Below, piece by piece: positions 8,803-16,044 of a DNA stretch of 64,000 nucleotides. The DNA is from Candidatus Sumerlaeota bacterium (GTDB taxonomy: Bacteria > Sumerlaeota > Sumerlaeia > Sumerlaeales > Sumerlaeaceae), in NCBI GenBank assembly GCA_012513815.1, contig JAAZBM010000011.1:310001-374000 (forward strand). The letters run 5' to 3'. Every line of letters begins with the position of its first letter. Position 1 is the first letter of the stretch. The notes under the pieces are model-generated. The model was given only the letters and a program-made list of their open reading frames with translations, made no database searches and was not told the origin of the DNA. The position numbers and the translations under genes were made by a program.

Positions 8803-10200
8803 ATGAAAATCGCCGGCACTAGGCAACTACTCAGTTTCAAACGTCTTCCAATCAGAGTCACCATCATCATTCTGCTCGGGTCTCTCCTAGTGTTCAATCT
8901 CAGTGGATGGTACTGGATGCGTTCCTTTGAAATCTCAAAAGAAACCGACAGTCAGCAGCAACTCGAGATGGTCGCCTCAAGCGTCAATAACGCAATCCGA
9001 ACACCGCAAATTCCCTCGATTCTGCCCTATGTTCACAGATTCGTCGCGCTCGAAAACATCCCCGAAATCCTCGAACGGAACAGCGAGACAACACATTTCA
9101 AGAGCACACAGGAACGATTACTCTGGCAGCGACAGAACTTCAACTTGCAGGACATTGCGCTGTTGACCACCGGTGGACTTATTGTCGCCGACTCGAACAA
9201 CAACACCATCCCCGGCGACCTTAGCCCCTTCGCCGCGCTCGACACCGAAGCGATGGACAAAGCATCGCACGGCGAACTGGCGTCAATCAAATTCTACAGG
9301 GTCAAAGACCAGTACTACCGGAGGCTGTACCTGCCCATACGCGACGGAGACTCGGTCGTCGGCATCATCCAACTCTCAATGCAAATCCCGTACATCGCCG
9401 AACTCAGATCCATCCGAGTGCAAGCCGCCCTCCAATCCATCATCGGGTCACTCATCATCATCGTCATCGGAATGACCATTTTCCGGCTCATCAAACGAAC
9501 ACTGAAGGCCGAAGAAACGCTTATGCAGACCACTCGAATCGAGGCTATGGGATCGATGACTGCCGGAATCGCTCACGAAATCCGCAATCCGCTAACGGCA
9601 ATTCAGGCGCTCGCGGAAGAAGCCGCCGACCAAATGACGCCCGTTAGTCAATGCAGGCAGAATGCCAACGACATCTTGACGGAAACGAAAAGGCTCGCCG
9701 ATATTACGGATAACTTCCTGACAATGGCAAAGAATCCAGATGTCCTAAACTGCGATGACATCAACATCGAGCATGTCATTGAATCAATCATCCGTCTCCT
9801 CAAAAAAGGCACTGCGCCAAACATCAACATCAATGCCGTGTTCCCGAAGAATCCCTGCATCATCCGAGCCAACGCGAAAGCGCTCCAGCAAATCATCTTG
9901 AACTTGCTGCTCAACGCTACACAGGCACTACCCGAGACCGGCGGAGATGTCACGATTATCGTGCAGAACAATCCGCAAACAGACATCACGGAAATAACCA
10001 TACGTGACACGGGAGTCGGCATCGCGCCAAAGACGCTCGAACGGATTTTCGAACCGTTTTTTTCGACAAAAAAGAACGGAACAGGACTCGGCCTTCCACT
10101 CACACGGGCGCTATTGCAAAGCATGAACGCCTCGTGCAAAATCAAGTCTAAAGAAGGAAAGGGAACAACAGTCTCAATTGAGTTCCCTACCGGTAAATAA
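8803..10200 (+). CDS. Membrane sensor histidine kinase (NtrB/ZraS-like), no adjacent regulator
   Basis: 465 residues. A membrane segment at about 19-38 and a second at about 210-230 enclose a periplasmic sensor domain of about 170 residues. HisKA follows, with phospho-acceptor His258 in GIAHEIRNPL, then HATPase_c with NLLLNATQAL (N box), DTGVGIAP (G1), FEPFFSTKKNG (F box) and GTGLGLPL (G2). No HAMP motif is obvious. It begins 15 bases after the nucleotidyltransferase gene, apparently in the same transcript. No response regulator lies within this window. The H-box type is that of kinases which often pair with sigma-54 activators, relevant because of the sigma-54-like promoters 2.5 kb downstream; that link is inference. 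Confidence 0.88.
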   Translation: MKIAGTRQLLSFKRLPIRVTIIILLGSLLVFNLSGWYWMRSFEISKETDSQQQLEMVASSVNNAIRTPQIPSILPYVHRFVALENIPEILERNSETTHFKSTQERLLWQRQNFNLQDIALLTTGGLIVADSNNNTIPGDLSPFAALDTEAMDKASHGELASIKFYRVKDQYYRRLYLPIRDGDSVVGIIQLSMQIPYIAELRSIRVQAALQSIIGSLIIIVIGMTIFRLIKRTLKAEETLMQTTRIEAMGSMTAGIAHEIRNPLTAIQALAEEAADQMTPVSQCRQNANDILTETKRLADITDNFLTMAKNPDVLNCDDINIEHVIESIIRLLKKGTAPNININAVFPKNPCIIRANAKALQQIILNLLLNATQALPETGGDVTIIVQNNPQTDITEITIRDTGVGIAPKTLERIFEPFFSTKKNGTGLGLPLTRALLQSMNASCKIKSKEGKGTTVSIEFPTGK

Positions 10201-10216
10201 CTTTCTAATATATTGA

Positions 10217-10246
10217 TATAATTACTTAACTGTAAGAATCTTACAG
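10217..10246 (+). promoter_or_regulatory. -10 box and operator-like palindrome before the parvulin gene
   Basis: TATAAT at 10217-10222 is followed at 10230-10246 by the inverted repeat CTGTAAGAATCTTACAG (7-bp perfect arms, 3-bp centre). The repeat covers the expected transcription start. No good -35 is visible, so an activator or a weak promoter is possible. The position suits a repressor operator. Confidence 0.45.
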
Positions 10247-10285
10247 GGCGTGACCGCCACTCAATCTGTTTATGGAGATTTTTTT

Positions 10286-10582
10286 ATGCCTAAAGAAGTT
10301 CATTGCGCACACATCCTCGTCAAAACCGAACAGGAAGCAAACGACATTAAGGGGAAAATCGACCGCAAGGAAGAAAAATTCCCGAAGATGGCAAAGCGCT
10401 TCAGCACTTGCCCAAGCAAAGAAGATGGCGGAGATTTGGGATGGTTCGGCAGAGGAGCAATGGTTCCTGAATTCGAAGAAATGGCATTCAAAATGGTGCC
10501 AAACAAATGCTCGAAACCTGTCAAGACGCAATTCGGATATCATCTGATTTGGGTATTCGAAACAAGAGGCGAAGACGAATAA
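10286..10582 (+). CDS. Single-domain parvulin-type peptidyl-prolyl isomerase (PpiC)
   Basis: 98 residues from ATG 10286, which has GGAG 8 bases upstream; the in-frame GTG at 10250 lies inside the operator-like palindrome and is unlikely. It starts with VHCAHILVKTE and carries GGDLGWFGRGAMVPEFEE and the C-terminal TQFGYHLI, the core parvulin pattern. There is no signal peptide or membrane anchor, so it should act in the cytoplasm, like E. coli PpiC. It is flanked by hairpins on both sides and appears monocistronic. Confidence 0.9.
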   Translation: MPKEVHCAHILVKTEQEANDIKGKIDRKEEKFPKMAKRFSTCPSKEDGGDLGWFGRGAMVPEFEEMAFKMVPNKCSKPVKTQFGYHLIWVFETRGEDE

Positions 10583-10609
10583 TTAACCCGAGCTGAAAAT
10601 GCTTTTCGG

Positions 10610-10659
10610 TTGAAGCCACAGAAAGCGGACATCCGTGGAGTCCGCTCATGTGGCTTCAA
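10610..10659 (+). terminator. Long interrupted hairpin between parvulin and reductase genes
   Basis: Outer arms TTGAAGCCACA / TGTGGCTTCAA and inner arms GCGGAC / GTCCGC form one long hairpin with small internal loops and a 9-nt apical loop. No U-tract follows, so it may be a processing or stability element rather than a classical terminator. Confidence 0.45.
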
Positions 10660-10690
10660 CACAATCTGATTGTCGACAAAGGAACGGCCA

Positions 10691-11599
10691 ATGAAAACTC
10701 GAAACTTGGGAACAACCGGTATGATGGTATCGGAAATCGGCTTTGGAGCGTTGGAGATTGGAAGAGACTGGGCGCAGGATGTCAACACGAATTTCGCTCA
10801 CCTCACGCAAAAAGAAGCAACCACTCTTCTAAACAAAGTCCTCGATAACGGCATCAACTTCATCGACACTGCGCCCGCGTATTGGTTCAGTGAAGAATAC
10901 ATCGGCAAAGCGCTTAAAACAAGAAGGGACGAGTTCTATCTCGCGACCAAAGTCGGTGAGTACTGCGACAAGAACGGCAGCGTCTTCGACTACTCGTACA
11001 GCGCGACGCTCAAGTTTATCGACAGCAGTCTCCAAAAACTCCAGACCGACCACATCGACCTCATTCAAATCCATTCGGCAAGCAAACAGGTGCTCGAAGA
11101 CGGAGATGTCATGCGGGCAATGTTCGCCGCAAAACAAGCCGGAAAAGTTCTGCACATCGGAATGACGGGCGGCGTCGAAGAATGCTGCCTCGCAATCAGA
11201 CTCGGTGGATACGAGACCATACAGGTGCCTTTCAACATGCTCACACCGCAGGCGCTCAAGGTTCTGTTCTCACTGGCCAAAGACCACCAAGTCGGGGTCA
11301 TCATCATGCGTTCGTTGGCAGGCGGAAAACTCACCCGCAAGTACGAAGCACTTAAGGATGAGGCCGTGAAAGCGCAAATCGCGAAACTCGACAATCTCGC
11401 CACGGAAGCCGCCGACGTCAAATCGCTCGCGCATCTGGCAATCGCGTTTGTCATGAATCAAGAAGCGGTCTCAACGGCAATCATCGGAACACGAAACGCG
11501 AAAACTCTCGAAGAGAATATCGAACTGAGCAAATGCCCTGTCTCGCAGGAAACGCTCGACAAAGCAATGGCCATTATCAACCAAAGCCCACTGCTGTAG
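10691..11599 (+). CDS. Aldo/keto reductase
   Basis: 302 residues from ATG 10691, preceded by AAAGGAA; TTG at 10670 is an in-frame alternative. The catalytic tetrad is visible: Asp and Tyr in FIDTAPAYW, Lys in YLATKVGE, His in IDLIQIHSAS. The NADP-site motif IIGTRNAKTLEENI is near the C-terminus. It reduces a carbonyl with NAD(P)H; the substrate cannot be told. It stands alone between hairpins. Confidence 0.88.
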   Translation: MKTRNLGTTGMMVSEIGFGALEIGRDWAQDVNTNFAHLTQKEATTLLNKVLDNGINFIDTAPAYWFSEEYIGKALKTRRDEFYLATKVGEYCDKNGSVFDYSYSATLKFIDSSLQKLQTDHIDLIQIHSASKQVLEDGDVMRAMFAAKQAGKVLHIGMTGGVEECCLAIRLGGYETIQVPFNMLTPQALKVLFSLAKDHQVGVIIMRSLAGGKLTRKYEALKDEAVKAQIAKLDNLATEAADVKSLAHLAIAFVMNQEAVSTAIIGTRNAKTLEENIELSKCPVSQETLDKAMAIINQSPLL

Positions 11600-11625
11600 C
11601 AAACTGTCACGAAATCTAAACATAA

Positions 11626-11662
11626 AAAAACGCTTTCCTTCAAAACTAAGGAAAGCGTTTTT
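11626..11662. terminator. Strong bidirectional terminator after the aldo/keto reductase
   Basis: A 15-bp perfect stem AAAAACGCTTTCCTT / AAGGAAAGCGTTTTT with a 7-nt loop. The A-run before and T-run after let it work on both strands. It ends the reductase transcript and would also stop minus-strand transcripts coming from the region to the right. Confidence 0.85.
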
Positions 11663-11673
11663 GATAAAGAAAT

Positions 11674-11810
11674 AGGCGACTGCTCATCCCCATAAACAGT
11701 CGCCTTTACCGATAGTGCCGAAATCACTACCGGTCATGGGAGGGACCTCCCATATTGTATGGTTGCACGGAAACAAGGAGAGTGTACAGAATAGCACATC
11801 CACGCAACCA
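11674..11810 (-). ncRNA. Candidate structured RNA: array of four hairpins
   Basis: Four stems follow one another in 137 bases. They are 11674-11682/11697-11705 (9 bp, AGGCGACTG), 11708-11717/11725-11734 (10 bp with one G-T pair), 11736-11743/11746-11753 (8 bp, GGGAGG core) and 11760-11766/11804-11810 (7 bp, TGGTTGC). Read on the minus strand, the last hairpin is followed by ATTTCTTTATC, a terminator-like tail. There is no good reading frame here. It could be a small RNA or the structured 3' end of the ZraP-like mRNA. It does not match tmRNA, SRP RNA, RNase P or 6S patterns as I know them. Confidence 0.4.
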
Positions 11811-11899
11811 AATCTATAGAACTTGTAGCTCCTCACAGAACTATTTGTAACCGATCATTCTATATTTCTTGAAAAATCTTGCTCTGAAAACCACTTCGG

Positions 11900-12094
11900 T
11901 TAGGGTCTCATCTCGGGGCCTGCACCCGCTCCAAAGAGATCATCATCCGGAGACATCGGTGCCACGTCACCCGAAAAATCCGGAGCTTCGTGCCGACCTG
12001 CATCCATCATCATCTCGGGAGCGGCCGAGTTATCATCTTGTCCACCCAAGGACATCGGACCTTCAGGAAAACCCCCACCGCCTTTCGGCTCAAA
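11900..12094 (-). other. In-frame coding extension of the ZraP-like gene beyond its UGA
   Basis: Directly after the TGA at 12095-12097 the same frame stays open for 64 codons to TAA at 11900-11902. The translation begins FEPKGGGGFPEGPMSLGG and ends DDDLFGAGAGPEMRP. Its Gly/Pro/Met/Asp-rich composition continues that of the tail before the stop. This suggests the gene once ran, or still runs, through the UGA by readthrough or recoding. A small GCC-GAAA-GGC hairpin starts within 8 bases of the UGA but is too small to call a SECIS element. Confidence 0.45.
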
Positions 12095-12697
12095 TCAAGG
12101 AGTAGACGGCATTGGCGGCGGAACCATGCCCTTTTCAGGGGACATCTCTTTGTCTTTGCAAGAACCACAACACTGATGATGTTGCGCTTGCATCCCGACA
12201 CCACGTTTTGCGTGACGATTCCCACGATTTATCATCGGGAAATCGGCGCCGCCACCAAAACAGGCCTGCGCACCCGGATAAAATGGAGCACCCATGGCCC
12301 CCTTGGCGCCCGGAGCGTTCTTGCCACCCTTGGACTTGCGAGAATGCATTTTCTTGTACTTGGCCTTCTGGTCAGTACTCAAAACCTTTTCGACGGAAGC
12401 CTCACTCGACTTCTCTAAAGCTTTCAGCTCCGCTGTCAAAGCCTGACGACGAGCCTGCTTGGCCTCAAGCAAACGCTTGACCTCGGCACTCTGAGTAGTA
12501 CTCAGATCCAGACGCTTCGTCATCATGTCAACTCGGCGAGCCACAGACTCCGTTGTTCCCGCGCCGTGATGATTCGGGGAGTCAAAACAAGCTCCCATCC
12601 CACGACAACCATTCTCACAACCACCCTGAGCATAAGCCCCCGTACACATCAGAACAACACTTGCTACTATCCCCATATAAGCAAATTTTTGTCTCAT
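12095..12697 (-). CDS. ZraP/Spy/CpxP-like periplasmic cysteine-rich metal-stress protein
   Basis: 200 residues from ATG 12697, which follows GAAAGGGA and opens a signal peptide (MRQKFAYMGIVASVVLMCTG, cut near AYA-Q). After it come a Cys cluster (CENGCRGMGAC), then a helical Spy-like core with LDLSTTQSAEVKRLL and VLSTDQKAKYKKM, the LTxxQ-type repeats. A Gly/Pro/Met-rich tail ends in QHHQCCGSC. ZraP of enterobacteria has the same plan: a helical chaperone core and a Gly/Cys/His metal-binding tail. Zinc or copper binding and periplasmic chaperoning are inferred. A sigma-54-type promoter lies upstream, as for zraP. The frame continues past the stop. Confidence 0.75.
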   Translation of the reverse strand: MRQKFAYMGIVASVVLMCTGAYAQGGCENGCRGMGACFDSPNHHGAGTTESVARRVDMMTKRLDLSTTQSAEVKRLLEAKQARRQALTAELKALEKSSEASVEKVLSTDQKAKYKKMHSRKSKGGKNAPGAKGAMGAPFYPGAQACFGGGADFPMINRGNRHAKRGVGMQAQHHQCCGSCKDKEMSPEKGMVPPPMPSTP

Positions 12698-12742
12698 AAT
12701 CACTAATCCCTTTCTTGCAACCTTGTTGCTGCAATCTCTTTC

Positions 12743-12757
12743 GCAAGTATCGTGCCA
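12743..12757 (-). promoter_or_regulatory. Sigma-54-type promoter of the ZraP-like gene
   Basis: Minus strand TGGCACGATACTTGC matches the -24/-12 consensus TGGCACG-N4-TTGC exactly, with correct GG/GC spacing. Transcription would start near 12731, leaving a leader of about 33 bases with a fitting Shine-Dalgarno. This is direct sequence evidence; activity needs an NtrC-type activator that is not in the window. Confidence 0.7.
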
Positions 12758-12811
12758 GAACTTAAGACGCCATTTATGCCCTTTTTCCACGATAAACTGC
12801 TATTGAATGGA

Positions 12812-12821
12812 ACCATATGGT
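12812..12821. promoter_or_regulatory. Palindrome between the divergent sigma-54-like promoters
   Basis: ACCATATGGT is a perfect 10-bp palindrome. It lies about 85 bases upstream of the inferred ZraP-like start and about 117 upstream of the inferred GHL10 start. Enhancer-binding proteins of sigma-54 promoters bind at such distances, so it may be a shared activator site. Confidence 0.35.
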
Positions 12822-12906
12822 ACTATTTTGTACGCTACAACCAGTAAATCTTCACTCATTTATAGCCCGTAGTCAACGTTTTCGCTTTACTTTACGCCAC
12901 ACAATA

Positions 12907-12922
12907 TGGCATACTTATCGCA
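12907..12922 (+). promoter_or_regulatory. Sigma-54-like promoter of the GHL10 gene
   Basis: TGGCATACTTATCGCA has GG and GC at the exact -24/-12 spacing with 5/6 and 4/5 matches to the two half-elements. The predicted start near 12934 gives a 20-base leader containing GGAG just before ATG 12954. It is weaker than the divergent partner but its placement is exact. Confidence 0.5.
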
Positions 12923-12953
12923 CAATAACTATTATTTGGATGGAGAACAACAG

Positions 12954-14561
12954 ATGGAAATGCATTCATGGTACAGCACCCTTACGGCTGCCACTATATT
13001 GCTTGCCTGCACAAGCCTGAGCAATGCTGCGGACAACGCGCTAGACAAAACCGATGAAGCAAAAACGAACACCGTGACGAATATCGATAAGGACCCATTG
13101 CCCGAGCCAATGCGCGAGTTTCGTGGCGTGTGGGTAGCATCCGTCGCGAACATCGACTGGCCAAGCAAACGAGGCCTGAGCACGGAGCAACAGCAAAAAG
13201 AACTCATCGACATCATGGACAAGTGCAAGGAACTCAACATGAATGCCGTCCTCTTCCACATCAGACCGGCGGCGGACGCAATGTACAAAAGCGACCTCGA
13301 ACCGTGGTCGCCGTTCCTCACCGGAGAGATGGGCAAAGCGCCCGAGCCGTTCTATGACCCGCTGGAAATGGCCGTCACCGAAGCGCACAAACGAGGCATG
13401 GAGCTGCACACATGGTTCAACCCATACAGAGCACTGCTCAACCCCGACAAGGAAAAGGTCAGCGATAACCACATCTCGAAAACCAAACCCAATATCGTCA
13501 AACGATATGGCGAGTATCTCTGGATGGATCCCGGAGAAAAGGAAACGCAAGAACACTCGCTCGCCGTCATTCTCGATGTCGTCAAAAGATACGACATTGA
13601 CGGAATCCACATCGACGACTATTTCTACCCCTATAAGATTAAGGATAAAAAGACGGACAAAATCGTCGATTTCCCGGACGAGGAATCCTATAAGAAGTAT
13701 CAGGATATGGGTGGCAAGCTCGACCGCAGCGACTGGCGCAGAGACAACGTCAACCAGTTCATCGAGCGTTTCTACGCCGACACCAAGAAAATGAAACCGT
13801 GGGTCAAAGTCGGCATAAGCCCGTTCGGTATGTGGAGACCCGGATACCCCAAACAAATCAAAGGATTCGACCAGTACGAAGAACTCTACGCCGACGCGAG
13901 ACTGTGGCTCCGCAAGGGATGGGTCGACTACTTCACGCCGCAACTCTACTGGAACATCGCGAACCCGGACACAAGCTTTGTGGCTCTCCTGCAATGGTGG
14001 TGCGGCGAATCCGCCGAAACCAGCAAGAGACCCATCTGGCCCGGACTCTATACCGGAAGAATCACCAACGAGCCTAAGGGCGACGGAAAAGCCTATTGCT
14101 CCAAAGAGATTGAATATCAAATCAAATGGTGCAGACTCACCCCGGACGCGACAGGACAAGTACACTTCAGCATGAAGACCTTCTTCAGAAGTCCCAACAA
14201 CCTCAACGACGTCCTGACGACCACAACAGCCAAAGCGCCCGGCGTATACTCGCAAACCGCAGTCGTGCCGGCAATGCCATGGCTCGACAAAGACGCGCCG
14301 CTGAAACCTCAGCTCAAAGCCGAGGAAAAGGATAATGCCATTGCGAGTATCCAGTGGGAACCCGCGAATGAACAAGACAAGGAAGACATGAGATTCTGGT
14401 TTGTCCAATGGCGCGAAGATGGGAAGTGGAAACAGGATATCCTCCCCGCGACGGAAACAGCCATGAAGTTCACGCCGGAACAAAAGGTCGACCGGGCAGC
14501 CGTCCGAGCCATCGACAGAGCCTCGAACATGAGCGAACCAGCTGACACGACCAAGAAATAA
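12954..14561 (+). CDS. Secreted GHL10-family (DUF187, YngK-like) glycoside hydrolase
   Basis: 535 residues. ATG 12954 has GGAG 8 bases upstream and opens a signal peptide; ATG 12906 would add a hydrophilic stretch upstream of it. LLAC at its end could be a lipobox, otherwise cleavage is after SNA. The GHL10 core starts at MREFRGVWVASVANIDWPS. It has the barrel motifs NAVLFHIRPAADAMY, LHTWFNPYRA, DIDGIHIDDYFYPY (acidic cluster) and VGISPFGMWRP. A beta-type domain ends the protein. The family acts on peptidoglycan or other glycans; the bond cut is not certain. It is expressed divergently from the ZraP-like gene. Confidence 0.85.
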   Translation: MEMHSWYSTLTAATILLACTSLSNAADNALDKTDEAKTNTVTNIDKDPLPEPMREFRGVWVASVANIDWPSKRGLSTEQQQKELIDIMDKCKELNMNAVLFHIRPAADAMYKSDLEPWSPFLTGEMGKAPEPFYDPLEMAVTEAHKRGMELHTWFNPYRALLNPDKEKVSDNHISKTKPNIVKRYGEYLWMDPGEKETQEHSLAVILDVVKRYDIDGIHIDDYFYPYKIKDKKTDKIVDFPDEESYKKYQDMGGKLDRSDWRRDNVNQFIERFYADTKKMKPWVKVGISPFGMWRPGYPKQIKGFDQYEELYADARLWLRKGWVDYFTPQLYWNIANPDTSFVALLQWWCGESAETSKRPIWPGLYTGRITNEPKGDGKAYCSKEIEYQIKWCRLTPDATGQVHFSMKTFFRSPNNLNDVLTTTTAKAPGVYSQTAVVPAMPWLDKDAPLKPQLKAEEKDNAIASIQWEPANEQDKEDMRFWFVQWREDGKWKQDILPATETAMKFTPEQKVDRAAVRAIDRASNMSEPADTTKK

Positions 14562-14598
14562 ACACCCTGACCGACTCAATCGCTAGGTCAAAGATGAA

Positions 14599-14642
14599 AA
14601 GCGCCGCGCGTCACACAAACATCTCCGTGACACGCGGCGCTT
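14599..14642 (-). terminator. GC-rich hairpin terminator between convergent genes
   Basis: Arms AAGCGCCGCG-GTCAC / GTGAC-CGCGGCGCTT with one bulge each side. On the minus strand it is followed by TTCATCTTTG after the TT of the stem, on the plus strand by no U-run. It therefore fits best as the terminator of the minus-strand gene whose frame ends at 14662, and may also stop the GHL10 transcript. Confidence 0.65.
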
Positions 14643-14661
14643 CTGCATAAGAACAAATCAA

Positions 14662-14748
14662 CTATTTGCGTTTACGACGCATCATGACACTGACACGCCA
14701 CCCGACCAACACCACACCAAGCAATGCCAGATAAACCTAATTTGGAAT
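14662..14748 (-). other. PEP-CTERM-like sorting tail, in frame behind two amber codons
   Basis: The frame of the secreted protein 14749-15789 continues after its TAG as Ile-Pro-Asn, a second TAG (14737-14739), then a hydrophobic helix VYLALLGVVLVGWRV and a basic end MMRRKRK before TAG at 14662-14664. A Pro-containing lead, one membrane helix and an Arg/Lys cluster at the extreme C-terminus are the plan of exosortase (PEP-CTERM) sorting signals. Either the tail is a decayed remnant, or the ambers are read through. Confidence 0.55.
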
Positions 14749-15789
14749 CTAACGCAACTGACGACCGACGTTCACCTCGCTCACAACCGGGGCATCCGAA
14801 GGAATATTGCGAGGATCCTTCTTCGCTGCCTCCACCGACTGCTGCTCGCGTGCTTGGTCGGCCAACCGACGCGCTTTCGAGGCGGCAAGCATCTGATTGA
14901 GCTGCTCCTGAGGCGGAAGTTCATTCGCCGACAGCTTGAACGTGTGCGCCGGCGTGCCGGGAATCGCCCGGAGATCCTCCACCTCGGCGCCAGAACGCAC
15001 CAGAACCGGAGTGTATGTTGTCGCAGGCGCAGTCGTCAACTCATTAATCGTGAACAACTCCCGATGAGCAACAAAATCCAAACCAACACTCTCGACAAGG
15101 CGAGGAACAGCATTCGTGCCCTCATAAGTCAAATTCCAAGACGCTTTCTTCGCCGCGTTATCCGGATACGAGATAGTCTTCAGACGCCCCAAATCATCAA
15201 GCGCAAACTCCACCTTGACCGTCCCCGGGTGCTGAAGCTTCTGCTTCTCTTCGTCGGAAAGCATCGCCAACAGCGCCTCATCAGCCTTAATCGGCGGCAG
15301 AGTATGCTCCAAAGAAAACCGCTTCTCACCCAACGGCTTAATAGTCGCCGCATCCTTCGTGAAATACTCGCGATAACGTTCCACATCACCGAGAAGACTA
15401 TTCGTGACTCTCTCCACATTCATAATAGGGATATGAGAATGCAGATTCTTATCCGCGTACGAAATCTCAATCCTATTACCTTGTTTGTAGTCAGTTCCCT
15501 CCGGGAAAATATCAACGGCATAATCCGGAGTCAACACAAACTCGCACAACTTGCGCTTGGCGGGACCGGTCGTTTCGCCGGTATCATAAAACGCGTAGAC
15601 AAACTTCTGGTCGCGCCGTGCCAACGCGAACTTAGCCGTACGAATCGCCGAACCATTGACATCCCAACTCTCATAAGTTCCACGCACAAAATACGTCCCA
15701 TGAATATCAGGAAAAGCGCGCAAATAATCCTCGGCACCCACACCCACCGCCGCCAAAGCGCTCAATAAAACAACAAATGCACACCGCAT
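14749..15789 (-). CDS. Secreted protein of unknown function, probable former PEP-CTERM substrate
   Basis: 346 residues from ATG 15789, preceded by AAGGAG at 9 bases. A clear signal peptide (MRCAFVVLLSALAAVGVG, cut after GA-E) is followed by a beta-rich region with DYLRAFPDIHGTYFVRG and later LDDLGRLKTISYPD. A helical Gln/Ala/Arg-rich linker (about 290-330) precedes the stop. I do not recognise the domain. The linker plus in-frame tail behind the stop (14662-14748) is how PEP-CTERM proteins end. As annotated, the product would be released rather than anchored. Confidence 0.7.
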   Translation of the reverse strand: MRCAFVVLLSALAAVGVGAEDYLRAFPDIHGTYFVRGTYESWDVNGSAIRTAKFALARRDQKFVYAFYDTGETTGPAKRKLCEFVLTPDYAVDIFPEGTDYKQGNRIEISYADKNLHSHIPIMNVERVTNSLLGDVERYREYFTKDAATIKPLGEKRFSLEHTLPPIKADEALLAMLSDEEKQKLQHPGTVKVEFALDDLGRLKTISYPDNAAKKASWNLTYEGTNAVPRLVESVGLDFVAHRELFTINELTTAPATTYTPVLVRSGAEVEDLRAIPGTPAHTFKLSANELPPQEQLNQMLAASKARRLADQAREQQSVEAAKKDPRNIPSDAPVVSEVNVGRQLR

Positions 15790-16044
15790 ACCCCAATACT
15801 CCTTTTTCAAAAAGCCTACATCAACCCCACCAAAATATTGCCAACACCACACAACATCCCCCACCTCTTCTCTCAACTCTCCACTCTCAACTCTGTATGA
15901 AGCTCTATATGAAGCTTTTTACTTAACTTTAATTTGGGGATTTTTTGTTGTTCACTGAATCAGAACTTTCTCTCTATATATTATCTTCATATGGTTTTTC
16001 TCACGGTCACATCTTCCACTCTTACCGCGCGGGGGCGTTAACTT

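Noticed and set aside
11869-12105. 78-residue plus-strand frame at 11869
   Set aside because: It is antisense to the in-frame extension of the ZraP-like gene, has a His/Pro/Arg-rich shadow composition and no Shine-Dalgarno.
13041-14579. 512-residue minus-strand frame opposite the GHL10 gene
   Set aside because: Long only because the strongly biased codons of the real gene leave few stops in this antisense frame; residue composition is unlike a folded protein.
15876-15935. Short direct repeats (CTCTCAACTCT, ATGAAGCT) upstream of the SDR gene
   Set aside because: Two copies each, AT-rich surroundings and no regular spacing; not a CRISPR or att site.
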